Source: an uncultured Eubacteriales bacterium
GTDB taxonomy: Bacteria > Bacillota > Clostridia > Christensenellales > Aristaeellaceae
DNA length: 34,449 nt
Reading direction: 5' to 3'
Assembly (NCBI GenBank): GCA_902798105.1
Contig: CADBVG010000004.1
Location: forward strand, 1 to 34,449
Shown: one piece after another, positions 26,063 to 34,332 of the stretch
Numbering within the stretch: the first letter of the stretch is position 1
How the letters are laid out: each line of letters starts with the position of its first letter
The notes under the pieces: generated by a model
Database searches by the model: none
What the model saw: the letters and a program-made list of their open reading frames with translations, nothing else
What the model was told of the DNA's origin: nothing
Translations under genes and position numbers: made by a program

Positions 26063-27952
26063 ATGGATCGCGAACAGTTTCTTGAAGTCTACCGCCATTC
26101 CCTGGCCCACATACTGGCCAAGGCCGTGATGGAAATTTTCGGTCGGGAGAACGTGCAGATCGCCATCGGCCCGCAGATTGCCGACGGCATGTACTACGAC
26201 TTCCTGCTGCCCCGGGGCATCAGCACCGAGGACTTCCCCGCTATCGAGCAGAAGATGAAGGAGATCATGAAGCGCAAGGAGGCCTGGACCCGCAAGGTGG
26301 TGGGCAAGGAAGAGGCGCTTCAAATCTTCAAGGGCCAGAAGTACAAGGAAGAACTGATTAATGACCTGCCCGAGGGCGAGACCATCACCGTGTACTACAC
26401 CGGCGACGACTTCGTGGACCTGTGCCGCGGCCCCCACGTGGAAAACTCCGCCGAGCTGCTGAGCGTGGCCTACAAGATCCGCGCCGTGTCCAGCGCCTAC
26501 TGGCGCGGCGACGAAAAGCGGGATTCCCTGCAGCGCGTGTACGTGTACGCCTTCCCGGACCAGCAGCAGCTGAAGGCCCACCTCGCCATGATCAAGGAGG
26601 CCCAGGAGCGCGACCACAAGAAGATCGGCAAGGAACTGGACCTGTTCATGTTCGACGAGACCGCCCCCGGCATGCCCTACTGGCTGCCCCGGGGCTGGAA
26701 GCTGTACCAGACGCTGCTGGCCTATTCCCGCAAGCTCCAGGCCAGGCACGGCTACACCGAGATCTCCGCGCCGCTGATCAACAAGAAGAAGCTGTGGGTC
26801 ATCTCCGGCCACTGGGCCCACTACCAGAACAACATGTTCATGGTGCCGGGGCTGGAGGGCTTCGTTTCCGCCGACGCCGAAATCCCCGGCGTGCTGGACA
26901 ATCCCATGGACGGCCTGGACGAGACGGCGACCGTCAAACTGGAAAAGGGCGCGCCGTTGTTCAACCGCGACCTGGACGACACCATGGGCGCCAAGCCCAT
27001 GAACTGCCCCAACGCCATGATGACCTACAAGCGCACGCTGCACAGCTACAAGGAGCTGCCCATCCGCTACAGCGAATATGACGTGCTGCACCGCAAGGAG
27101 AAGTCCGGCCAGATGAACGGCCTGTTCCGGGTGCAGGAGTTCCGCCAGGACGACGACCACACCTTCGTCACCGAGAGCCAGATCGAGAGCGAGATCGCCG
27201 ACATCATCTCCATCGCCGACGAAATCTACTCCACCTTCGGCGTCACCTACCGCGCCGAGCTGTCCACCCGACCCGAGGACTTCATGGGCGACATCGAGGT
27301 CTGGAACCGGGCCGAGGCCGCGCTGAAGAAGATACTGGACGACAAGTACGGCGAGGGCGGCTATGAGATCAACGAGGGCGACGGCGCGTTCTACGGCCCG
27401 AAGATCGACCTGCAGATCAAGGACGCGCTGGGCCGCGAGTGGCAGTGCGGCACCATCCAGCTGGACTTCCAGCTGCCTCACAACTTCGGCCTGACCTACG
27501 TCAACGCCGAGGGCAACCAGGAGATGCCCGTGGTCATCCACCGCGCCATCTATGGCTCGCTGGAGCGCTTCATCGGCATCATCATCGAAAACTTCAAGGG
27601 CGCCTTCCCCTTCTGGCTGAACCCCTATCAGGTGGCCGTGGTGCCCATCCGCCCCGAACACAACGAATACGCCCGCAAGGTGGCCGAGCGGCTGGAGGAC
27701 GAGGGCATCCGCGTGGAGGTGGACTACGCCGACATCAACATGAACACCAAGATCAAGAACTTCAAAACCATGAAGGATCCCTACATCGTGGTGGTTGGCG
27801 ATAAGGAAGCCGCCGAGAACACCGTCGCCATCACCGTGCGCGGCCAGAAGCAGCAGCTGCACAACGTGCCGCTGGAGACCCTGGTGAAGATGTGCAACAA
27901 GATGAACGACGAGCACAGCCTCGAGCTGATCGGGGAGATTCCGCAGGAATAA
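26063..27952 (+). CDS. thrS: Threonyl-tRNA synthetase lacking the N-terminal TGS domain
   Basis: This 629-residue class II synthetase charges tRNA-Thr. It begins directly with the editing domain (HSLAH: H12, H16; DLCRGPHV: C121, H125), so the usual N-terminal TGS domain of about 60 residues is missing. The catalytic core keeps zinc ligands C315 (MNCP), H366 (DDDH) and the His of VVIHRAIYGS, and motif 2 HRKE (R344, E346). Compared with E. coli ThrRS, the stretch before MNCP is about 30 residues longer (about 261-309), and the conserved His and Arg equivalents of H337, H371 and R377 are replaced by Ala318, Asn352 and Gln358. The anticodon-binding domain is at the C-terminus. AAGGGG precedes the ATG by 9 bases; expression is under the T-box. 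Confidence 0.94.
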   Translation: MDREQFLEVYRHSLAHILAKAVMEIFGRENVQIAIGPQIADGMYYDFLLPRGISTEDFPAIEQKMKEIMKRKEAWTRKVVGKEEALQIFKGQKYKEELINDLPEGETITVYYTGDDFVDLCRGPHVENSAELLSVAYKIRAVSSAYWRGDEKRDSLQRVYVYAFPDQQQLKAHLAMIKEAQERDHKKIGKELDLFMFDETAPGMPYWLPRGWKLYQTLLAYSRKLQARHGYTEISAPLINKKKLWVISGHWAHYQNNMFMVPGLEGFVSADAEIPGVLDNPMDGLDETATVKLEKGAPLFNRDLDDTMGAKPMNCPNAMMTYKRTLHSYKELPIRYSEYDVLHRKEKSGQMNGLFRVQEFRQDDDHTFVTESQIESEIADIISIADEIYSTFGVTYRAELSTRPEDFMGDIEVWNRAEAALKKILDDKYGEGGYEINEGDGAFYGPKIDLQIKDALGREWQCGTIQLDFQLPHNFGLTYVNAEGNQEMPVVIHRAIYGSLERFIGIIIENFKGAFPFWLNPYQVAVVPIRPEHNEYARKVAERLEDEGIRVEVDYADINMNTKIKNFKTMKDPYIVVVGDKEAAENTVAITVRGQKQQLHNVPLETLVKMCNKMNDEHSLELIGEIPQE

Positions 27953-27955
27953 ACG

Positions 27956-28001
27956 ATTTATCAGGGGCAACAGACATGCATGTCTGCTGCCCCTGTCATA
28001 A
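27956..28001. repeat. Long hairpin between thrS and the GH27 gene
   Basis: TTTATCAGGGGCAACAGACAT pairs with ATGTCTGCTGCCCCTGTCATAAA with one mismatch and one bulge; the core is 27962-27995. There is no T-tract in the plus direction, so read-through into the glycosidase gene is possible, and the stem may protect or separate the two messages. Confidence 0.75.
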
Positions 28002-28016
28002 AAAGGAGTGTATGCA

Positions 28017-29273
28017 ATGCTTGCCCAAACCCCTCCCATGGGCTGGAACAGCTGGGACTGCTACGGCGGGGCGGTCAACGAGGCCCAGGTGCGTCAAAAC
28101 GCCGAATACATGGCCCGTTATATGAAGCCCCTTGGCTGGGAGTACGTGGTCATCGACATCCAGTGGTACAACCCCACCGCCAGTACCCATGAATACGAGC
28201 CCTTCTCCGAGGAATGCATGGACGGCTTCGGCCGCTTCATTCCCGCCGAAAACCGCTTTCCCAGCGCGGCGGGCGGCGTGGGCTTCAAGCCCCTGGCGGA
28301 CTACATCCACAGCCTGGGGCTGAAATTTGGCATCCACATCATGCGGGGCATGCCCCGCGTCGCCGCCCACCGCCACCTGCCCATCGAAGGCAGCGCATAC
28401 AGCTGCGCCCAGGTGGCCGACCCCAATTCCATCTGCGCCTGGAACCCGGACATGTACGGCGTGCGGCAGGATCACCCCGGCGCAAGGGACTGGTACGACA
28501 GCATCTTCCGGCTCTATGCCCAGTGGGGCGTGGACTACGTCAAGTGCGACGACATCGCCCGGGAGTACCCCCACTGCAAGCGGGAGATCGAGCTGATCGG
28601 CGAAGCCTGCCGCGATTGCGGGCGGGACATCGTACTGAGCCTCTCCCCCGGCCCCGCGCCGCTGGAGCAGGCGGAGCACCTGAAAGCATACGCCAACCTG
28701 TGGCGCATTACCGACGACTTCTGGGACGAGTGGCCGCTGTTGAAGGCCATGTTTGAGCGGGCGGAAAAGTGGTGCGTCCACGCGGGCCCGGGCCACTGGC
28801 CCGACGCGGACATGCTGCCCGTGGGCGCCCTGCGCCAGTGCTACGCCGACCATCCCCGGGGCAAGTGGACGAACTTCACCGAGGCCGAGCAGCGCACGAT
28901 GATGACCCTGTGGTGCATGATGCGCGCGCCGCTGATGGTTGGGGCGGAGCTGACGAAGAACGACGACTTCACGCTGGCCCTGCTGACCAACCGGGAGGTG
29001 CTGGCCATCGAAAGGGAGAGCTGGTGCGGCCATCCGCTGTACACCACCGCGGAGGAATGCGCCTGGATCGCCCCGCGAAAGGACGGCGCGGGCTGTTATG
29101 TGGCGGCCTTCAACCTGTCCGACAAGGCCCGCCGGGTACAGGTGGACGAGGACTGCCTCGAAGGGACGCCCTGCCGCGCCACCGAACTGTGGACCAGCCG
29201 CGCCGCCCGCAGGGGCCTGATCGCAAGGCTCGCGCCTCACGACGCCGCGGTCTGGCGGGTAGCGTTCAGATAA
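28017..29273 (+). CDS. Glycoside hydrolase family 27 protein, alpha-galactosidase-like
   Basis: This 418-residue protein has no signal peptide, so it should act on oligosaccharides already imported. The opening TPPMGWNSWDCYGG is the GH27/GH36-clan signature. The nucleophile should be D178 in DYVKCDD and the acid/base D234 in LWRITDDF; GHWPDADML is also family-typical. GH27 contains alpha-galactosidases, alpha-N-acetylgalactosaminidases and beta-L-arabinopyranosidases; the motifs cannot separate these. A C-terminal beta-sandwich domain is indicated by VAAFNLSDKARRV. The ATG at 28017 is 8 bases after AGGAG; a GTG at 28008 overlaps that site. It lies 64 bases after thrS with no evident promoter and may be expressed by read-through. 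Confidence 0.92.
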   Translation: MLAQTPPMGWNSWDCYGGAVNEAQVRQNAEYMARYMKPLGWEYVVIDIQWYNPTASTHEYEPFSEECMDGFGRFIPAENRFPSAAGGVGFKPLADYIHSLGLKFGIHIMRGMPRVAAHRHLPIEGSAYSCAQVADPNSICAWNPDMYGVRQDHPGARDWYDSIFRLYAQWGVDYVKCDDIAREYPHCKREIELIGEACRDCGRDIVLSLSPGPAPLEQAEHLKAYANLWRITDDFWDEWPLLKAMFERAEKWCVHAGPGHWPDADMLPVGALRQCYADHPRGKWTNFTEAEQRTMMTLWCMMRAPLMVGAELTKNDDFTLALLTNREVLAIERESWCGHPLYTTAEECAWIAPRKDGAGCYVAAFNLSDKARRVQVDEDCLEGTPCRATELWTSRAARRGLIARLAPHDAAVWRVAFR

Positions 29274-29286
29274 AACGTGAAATAAC

Positions 29287-29463
29287 AAAAGATCCTTCGA
29301 CCCCGCTCAGGATGACATAGGTTTGGCGGTAAATCGAAAAATCTGCAAGAGATGACTGGCGGAAAAGGCACCGCCAGATGTGCCGCCGTATTGTGCGGTA
29401 GTTCCTTAATTAGTTGTCATCCTGAGCGGAGACGCGAATGCGTCGCAGTCGAAGGATCTTTTG
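29287..29463. repeat. MITE-like element with inverted ends between convergent genes
   Basis: Outer arms AAAAGATCCTTCGAC (29287-29301) and its complement (29448-29462), and inner arms CGCTCAGGATGACA (29304-29317) and its complement (29415-29428), are exact. The 97-base centre holds a further 7-bp hairpin (CTGGCGG ... CCGCCAG). No coding capacity. The T-run after each outer arm could make it a bidirectional terminator for the GH27 gene and msrC. Confidence 0.8.
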
Positions 29464-29468
29464 CTTTG

Positions 29469-29918
29469 TCAGAATGCGATTCTCTCCTCCAACACCCTGA
29501 CAAACCCCTCCAGCCCCGTCCGGTCCGCCTCGGAAAAGCGGTTCAGGATGGAGCTGTCGATGTCCAGCACGGCGGCCACCCTGCCGCCGCTGTGAATGGG
29601 AATGACGATCTCCGAATTGGAGGCGCTGTCACAGGCGATGTGGCCGGGGAAGGTGTGCACATCCGGCACCAGTTCGGTCGCGTCCCGCTGCGCCGCCGTG
29701 CCGCAGACGCCCCTGCCCAGGGGGATGTGGATGCAGGCCACCTTGCCCTGGAAGGGCCCCAGCACCAGTTTTTCACCCCGCAGCAGGTAGAACCCTGTCC
29801 AGTTCACATCCGCCATGGCGTCGTACAACAGCGCCGCCGCGTTGGCCATCAGCGGCACATACCATCTGTCCGCCTCCGCAAGGCTGGCCAGCTGGGAGCA
29901 CAGTAATCCATAATCCAT
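29469..29918 (-). CDS. msrC: Free methionine-(R)-sulfoxide reductase, GAF domain
   Basis: This 149-residue single GAF-domain protein reduces free methionine-R-sulfoxide. The three Cys of the family are all in place: C62 in KVACIHIP, C72 in RGVCGTAA and C96 in HIACDSAS, followed by SEIVIPI. The length is normal and the protein should be cytosolic. GGAGG precedes the ATG by 5 bases. It is the last gene of the right-hand minus-strand group; a palindromic element separates it from the HD-domain gene upstream. Its 3' end adjoins the MITE-like element. The gene helps repair oxidative damage, useful to an anaerobe exposed to oxygen (inference). Confidence 0.93.
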   Translation of the reverse strand: MDYGLLCSQLASLAEADRWYVPLMANAAALLYDAMADVNWTGFYLLRGEKLVLGPFQGKVACIHIPLGRGVCGTAAQRDATELVPDVHTFPGHIACDSASNSEIVIPIHSGGRVAAVLDIDSSILNRFSEADRTGLEGFVRVLEERIAF

Positions 29919-29947
29919 CTGAGCCTCCGTATATATGGTTAGTGGAC

Positions 29948-29988
29948 AAATTCTGATTTATTGGGCCTTGCTCGACAAATCAGAATTT
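29948..29988. repeat. Palindromic ATTCTGATTT element, copy 4 (partly decayed)
   Basis: AAATTCTGATTT (29948-29959) and its complement (29977-29988) form a 12-bp stem; the inner part that is paired in the other copies (GTCGC type) no longer matches. The stop codon of the HD-domain gene (29987-29989) overlaps the right end. Confidence 0.85.
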
Positions 29989-30553
29989 ACCCCTTCGCAT
30001 CCCCGATCATCGCCTCGGTATCCTTGCGCATCTCGGCACGCAGGGCGGTCAGATAGGGGCTGAAGGCGGCCTCCTTTTCCCCATAGGTCAGGTTCAGGTC
30101 GTACTCCAGGGGCAGCCAGGTCTCCACCGCCGATTCGTTGTGGCTCTGTATCGCCTCCATGCGGTCCAGGGCCTTGTACAGCTTTGCCTCGGGGGTTTCC
30201 AGGGCCTCCATCTCGTCAAAAAGCGCGCCAAGCCATTCGGGCCAGGGCTCGGGCAGGCCGCCGATCAGCGCGTCCACCTCCCGTCCCTCCACGACTCGGT
30301 CGGCGTCAGTCTTGATGAAGGTGGGAATGTCGCCGGTGATGGCCTCGCCGATATCATGCACCAGGCACATGCGAACCACCCGGTCGATGTCCAGCTCCGG
30401 GAACTCGTCGGCCATCAGCATCGCCATCAGCGCCACCCGCCAGCTGTGTTCGGCCACGCTCTCCCGCCGCCCGCCGGTGGTCCAGCAGTGGCGCGGCGCG
30501 TCCTTCAGGCGCTCCATCACCCTCAGAAAATCGATCAGCTTCCGCGCTTCCAC
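29987..30553 (-). CDS. HD-domain phosphohydrolase, YfbR/HD_3-like
   Basis: This protein of about 188 residues has the HD metal-binding set: H36 in SVAEHSWRV and H66-D67 in CLVHDIGEAITGD. It resembles the YfbR/HDDC2 group, which includes 5'-deoxynucleotidases acting on dNMPs; the precise substrate is inferred only at family level. No signal peptide. GTG at 30553 is preferred because AGGAGG is 8 bases upstream; an ATG two codons earlier (30559) leaves only 2 bases and is the alternative. The end of the gene runs into a palindromic element. Confidence 0.88.
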   Translation of the reverse strand: MEARKLIDFLRVMERLKDAPRHCWTTGGRRESVAEHSWRVALMAMLMADEFPELDIDRVVRMCLVHDIGEAITGDIPTFIKTDADRVVEGREVDALIGGLPEPWPEWLGALFDEMEALETPEAKLYKALDRMEAIQSHNESAVETWLPLEYDLNLTYGEKEAAFSPYLTALRAEMRKDTEAMIGDAKG

Positions 30554-30592
30554 GGGCATGCCCTCCTATCGTTGTTCAGATGTCAACTGTCG

Positions 30593-32338
30593 CTATTTGA
30601 TGGTCCAGCAGCCGTAATCCACGGTGTTGTTCTCCCGGACGGTGCCGTCGCTGAATATGACCTTTTTCACGCCGCACCACACCTTGCTTATCTTGCTGCG
30701 GTTGGGCAGCACGAAATAATCGCTGAAGGCGGACTGGCCGGGCTTTACCGTCCGGGTGGTGGTGCCGTAGTAGATGGTGTCGCCGTAGATCTTGTCTCCC
30801 CACACGTCAATGGCGTACATGTAGAATTCAAAGGCCCTCACGGTGTGGGTCCGGGAGGTGTTGGTCACCTTCGCCCGGAAACTCAGCTTGTCGCCGCTGG
30901 CATTCTTCCACTGGCCCCGGGCATCGTCCAGGAAGATCAGGGGCACCCAGGGCTCCTGATAGGGCTTGGCGTTGCCGCTGTACAGCTTTTCCAGCATGGC
31001 CGCGGAGGCATAGGAATCCGAGCCCAGGCCGTTGGTCTCGCAGAATTCCCGCACGGCGGCGGCGGTACGGGGACCAAAGCTGCCGTCGGCGCTGTCAGTG
31101 AGATAGCCCAACTCGATCAGCTTGCGCTGCATTCGGCGCACGTCCTCGCCCTTGTCACCCTGAAACAGCGGCTTGTAGGTGGTTTTCGAGGGGGCCCTGG
31201 TGGCCTCGGGCTTCCGGGTAGCCCTCGGCGTCGGCGTCGGGTCGCTGGAGGGCTCGTAGATCGTGGTTTCATTGGGCAATTCGCTCAGGTCCAGCGTGAC
31301 CTTTTCCATGTACACATCTTCCCGGGCCGAGTTGTCGCGCAGCACCAGCTTCATGGACATTTTCTTGCCGTACAGCACGGCCTTCTTGATCCTGTCGGTA
31401 TTGTCCTCGGGATAGATCAGTATATTCGCCTCGGAATCCGCGCCGGTATCGGTGCCCGACCGTATGTCGTATATGCCTCCATCGGGCAGCGAAACGCCGT
31501 CCACGGTCACGTCCTCCGCCCGCAGTGACATCTCACTCTTGGCGCCGTTGACGACGCGCAGGTAGAGCCGCAGGGACAGTTGTCCGCTGGAGAACTGCCA
31601 GCGCTCGGTGCGCAGCGGGGTCAATTCGAAGCCCTTCCAGCTCAGCAGCGTACCGGCTTCGACTCGTGGCGTATGGGTGGGCTCAGGCTCCGGCGCATCG
31701 ATGATGTCCGGCCCGGAATCCGACATCGGACCGGGGATGGGATCGGATTCCGGCTTCGGCGCGGGTTCGCTTTCCGGCTGAGGCGTAGGCTCACCGCCGC
31801 CTGTTTCCGTTTCGACCGCCAGCGAGTAGATATGCCCGGCGTCGTTGCGCACGTGCAACAGCACATAGCCGTTCATGTGCAGCACCTCGCTGCCCTTGGT
31901 GGCGCCGTTCATCCAGTCCAGCACCGCATTCAGGTCCGCGGTATTGTCCGCCCGGGCGATCACGTTGGCAAAGACGTTTTTCAGCACCGGGATGTCCAGC
32001 AGATCCACGCCGTTGGCGTAGGTAAAGCCCAGCGTGGCGGGCGGCTCGGACATGCTCAGGTCGCCGTCCGGGAAGTAAGCGCTGATCTCCACCTTTCCGT
32101 CCTGGTTGCTGAACCAGAATACATTGCCCTCCGGGGAAATGCCGCTGGTCTTGTAGCGGGCCACCTTCGTCGCGGTCTCCGTAGGCTTGATGGCCAGGAA
32201 CGACTGCACCAGCTGGTCATTGTAGAGCCGGATGACCTCCTCCATTCCAAAGCAATCCGGCAGCCGCCCCTCGGCGGAGGCCGGAAGCGCCGCCAACAAC
32301 AGCAGTGTGACGATCAGCGCAATCCATCTGTACTTCAT
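30593..32338 (-). CDS. Secreted protein with peptidoglycan-binding domain and Pro-rich linkers
   Basis: This 581-residue exported protein has a signal peptide (MKYRWIALIVTLLLLAALPASAE), an unrecognised N-terminal domain (about 25-180), a Pro/Glu/Ser linker (about 183-228), a beta-rich middle domain (about 230-360), a second Pro/Thr/Arg linker (about 366-392), a PG_binding_1 domain (about 396-440: GDKGEDVRRMQRKLIELGYL ... DGSFGPRT), and a C-terminal beta-type domain ending DYGCWTIK. No catalytic domain was recognised, so it probably attaches to the wall and has a structural or sensing role. AGGAGG lies 8 bases before the ATG, and a good promoter overlapped by a dyad is at 32386-32414. It follows a two-component system, which may control it (inference). 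Confidence 0.87.
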   Translation of the reverse strand: MKYRWIALIVTLLLLAALPASAEGRLPDCFGMEEVIRLYNDQLVQSFLAIKPTETATKVARYKTSGISPEGNVFWFSNQDGKVEISAYFPDGDLSMSEPPATLGFTYANGVDLLDIPVLKNVFANVIARADNTADLNAVLDWMNGATKGSEVLHMNGYVLLHVRNDAGHIYSLAVETETGGGEPTPQPESEPAPKPESDPIPGPMSDSGPDIIDAPEPEPTHTPRVEAGTLLSWKGFELTPLRTERWQFSSGQLSLRLYLRVVNGAKSEMSLRAEDVTVDGVSLPDGGIYDIRSGTDTGADSEANILIYPEDNTDRIKKAVLYGKKMSMKLVLRDNSAREDVYMEKVTLDLSELPNETTIYEPSSDPTPTPRATRKPEATRAPSKTTYKPLFQGDKGEDVRRMQRKLIELGYLTDSADGSFGPRTAAAVREFCETNGLGSDSYASAAMLEKLYSGNAKPYQEPWVPLIFLDDARGQWKNASGDKLSFRAKVTNTSRTHTVRAFEFYMYAIDVWGDKIYGDTIYYGTTTRTVKPGQSAFSDYFVLPNRSKISKVWCGVKKVIFSDGTVRENNTVDYGCWTIK

Positions 32339-32377
32339 ACGGACAACCTCCTGTTCACATGTTTTTTAATGCATATT

Positions 32378-32414
32378 ATAACATCATTGTAACATGTTAT
32401 TTCGGAGTTGTCCA
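32378..32414 (-). promoter_or_regulatory. Promoter with overlapping dyad upstream of the secreted PG-binding protein
   Basis: TGGACA (32409-32414), 17-base spacer, TACAAT (32386-32391) with an extended TGT. The -10 box lies between the arms of ATAACAT (32378-32384) and ATGTTAT (32394-32400), a 7-base dyad that could bind a repressor or a response regulator. Confidence 0.7.
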
Positions 32415-32439
32415 TACTTTGTTTGCGCTTATCGCAAAA

Positions 32440-33540
32440 TCAACCCAGTGGCAGGTGCACGGTGAAGGTCGAGCCCACGCCGGGGGCGCTGTCCACCGAG
32501 ACACTGCCGCCGCAGAGGTCCACGATGCGCTTGACCAGCGACAGCCCCAGGCCATTGCCCTCGGTGGCGTGGGCGGTATCGCCCTGGTAGAACTTTTCAA
32601 AGATGCGCCGGCGGGTATCCCCGTCCATGCCGGGTCCCTGGTCGCCCACCGCGCAGACGGCCTCGCCGCCCTCCCGGGCCAGGCGCACGGTCAGCACGCC
32701 GCCCCGGGGGGAGAACTTGATGGCGTTGTTGAGCAGGTTTACCCACACGTGGTTCATCATCTCCTCGTTGCCGCGGTAGATGATTTCCTCCAGTTCGATG
32801 TCCGGCTCCAGGTCCTTCTCGCTCCACTGCTTTTCCAGCAGCAGCACGCAGCGGCGCAGCTGCTCGTCCAGGCGGTAATCTTCCCGGTCGGTGACGATGG
32901 TCTGGTTCTCCAGCTTTGAAAGCAGCAGTACGTTGCTGGCCATGTTGGCCAGCCGGTCGGACTCGGTGACGATGATGTCCAGGTATTCCCGGCGCTGGGC
33001 ATCGGTCAGGTCGTCCCGCTCCAGCTGTTTGGCAAAACCCCGTATGGACACAATGGGCGTCTTGAACTCATGGCTGAAGTTGTTGATGAAGTCCTTGCGA
33101 AACAGCTCCAGGCCGCCCAGCTCGCTGGCCATGTCGTTGAAGCTGCTGGCCAGCTCGCCCATGTCCCCGGGCACGTCCTCGGCGTCCACACGCACGGAAA
33201 AATCACCCCGGGACACCGCCTGCATGGCCCGCACCAGGTCGTCCATCGGGCGCAGCTTGCTGCGGCCCATGCCCGCGGCGAGGGTCAGTATGAACACCAT
33301 CAGCAGCATCGGCATGGCCAGCGTGCGGAACAGCGGATTGGCCAGCAGCCCAAAGAACACCAGGAAGCCATAGGCCGCCGCGGCCATGATGCTGGCCGCC
33401 ACGATCACGCTGAACAGAAAGGTCCACAGCGTCATGTACAGCGACTGCCGCCGCAAATCCCGCCGCCAGCCGGGCCTCAGCGCGTCCTCCTGGCGCGCGG
33501 GCAGGTCGGGACAGTCCCTGCGCCTGAACGGGTGCTTCAC
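32440..33540 (-). CDS. Sensor histidine kinase without an extracellular sensor domain
   Basis: This 366-residue membrane kinase has TM1 (about 38-60) and TM2 (about 72-92) separated by only about ten residues, so it lacks a classical extracellular sensor and may sense through the membrane or a partner. A HAMP domain (about 93-145), HisKA with the phosphoaccepting H157 in FSHEFKTPIVSIRGF, and an HATPase_c domain with N-box NLLNNAIKFS, DQGPGMDG and GNGLGLSLV follow. The GTG start overlaps the stop of the response regulator by four bases (33537-33540), so translation is coupled; the Shine-Dalgarno is inside the regulator's last codons. Histidine kinase and regulator should form a phosphorelay pair. 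Confidence 0.93.
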   Translation of the reverse strand: MKHPFRRRDCPDLPARQEDALRPGWRRDLRRQSLYMTLWTFLFSVIVAASIMAAAAYGFLVFFGLLANPLFRTLAMPMLLMVFILTLAAGMGRSKLRPMDDLVRAMQAVSRGDFSVRVDAEDVPGDMGELASSFNDMASELGGLELFRKDFINNFSHEFKTPIVSIRGFAKQLERDDLTDAQRREYLDIIVTESDRLANMASNVLLLSKLENQTIVTDREDYRLDEQLRRCVLLLEKQWSEKDLEPDIELEEIIYRGNEEMMNHVWVNLLNNAIKFSPRGGVLTVRLAREGGEAVCAVGDQGPGMDGDTRRRIFEKFYQGDTAHATEGNGLGLSLVKRIVDLCGGSVSVDSAPGVGSTFTVHLPLG

Positions 33541-34211
33541 TCCTTCTTCACCGCCTTGTAGCCGAGGCCGCGCACAGTGACGATCTCAAAATCCGGGCTC
33601 TCTCGGAAGTGATCCCTCAGGCGGTTGATGTGTACGTCCACGGTGCGCTCGTCGGTATCCGAATCCATATCCCAGATCTCATCCATCAGCTGACGCCGGG
33701 TGAATATCTTTCCCGGGTAGGACAGCAGCTTAAACAGCAGCATAAACTCCTTCCTGGGCAGGGTACGCTCACCCTGGGGCGTGGTGACGGAGAGGGCGTC
33801 GTAGTCCAGCACCGTGTCCCCCACGGTCAGCCGGTGCTCGTTGACGATGCGCGAACGGCGCAGCAGCGCCGCGATGCGCAGCACCATCTCCTCCTCATCC
33901 ACGGGCTTGACCATGTAGTCGTCGGTGCCGATCAGGAATCCCTTGTGCTTGTCAGCAGGCTTTTCCTTGGCCGTGACCATCAGGATCGGCAGCTCGCAGC
34001 CCGATTCCCGCAGCGTGCGGGTGAACTCGTAGCCGTCCATGCGGGGCATCATGATGTCCAGCACGATCAGGTCCACATGCTTGCGATCCAGCACGTCCAG
34101 AGCCTCGACGCCATCACTGGCCAGTATGGGCTGGTAGCCGTGCTGGGTCAGCACTGCCTCCATCAGCTTGCGGGTATTGGCGTTGTCCTCCACCACCAGT
34201 ATGTGAAACAT
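33537..34211 (-). CDS. OmpR/PhoB-family response regulator
   Basis: This 224-residue regulator has a receiver domain with the acidic pair E8-D9, phosphoacceptor D52, T80 and K102. It also has a C-terminal winged helix (about 125-222) with LPRKEFMLLFKLLSYPGKIFTRRQLMDEIW and VDVHINRLRDHF, then VRGLGYKAV. It binds DNA when phosphorylated by its partner kinase, encoded immediately downstream with overlapping codons. GAGGTG lies 5 bases before the ATG. A promoter stands at 34283-34311, and a perfect palindrome GCGCCTGCAGGCGC followed by TTTT (34227-34240 on the minus strand) occurs just upstream of the ribosome site, perhaps as a weak attenuator. Confidence 0.95.
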   Translation of the reverse strand: MFHILVVEDNANTRKLMEAVLTQHGYQPILASDGVEALDVLDRKHVDLIVLDIMMPRMDGYEFTRTLRESGCELPILMVTAKEKPADKHKGFLIGTDDYMVKPVDEEEMVLRIAALLRRSRIVNEHRLTVGDTVLDYDALSVTTPQGERTLPRKEFMLLFKLLSYPGKIFTRRQLMDEIWDMDSDTDERTVDVHINRLRDHFRESPDFEIVTVRGLGYKAVKKE

Positions 34212-34226
34212 GCTTTCACCTCAAAA

Positions 34227-34240
34227 GCGCCTGCAGGCGC
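34227..34240 (-). promoter_or_regulatory. Palindrome in the leader of the two-component operon
   Basis: GCGCCTGCAGGCGC is self-complementary and is followed on the minus strand by TTTT and then the ribosome binding site. It could be a short attenuator hairpin or an operator; evidence is limited to the symmetry and position. Confidence 0.4.
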
Positions 34241-34282
34241 GTCGTTTTTCTGCCTTATATTATCCTTCAACCCTGTGAACTG

Positions 34283-34311
34283 ATTATAAACCCTTGCCAA
34301 GATCGGGTCAA
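34283..34311 (-). promoter_or_regulatory. Promoter of the two-component system operon
   Basis: TTGACC (34306-34311), 17-base spacer, perfect TATAAT (34283-34288), 72 bases before the regulator start. Confidence 0.85.
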
Positions 34312-34332
34312 GATGGTAGAATGGGGGAGAAA

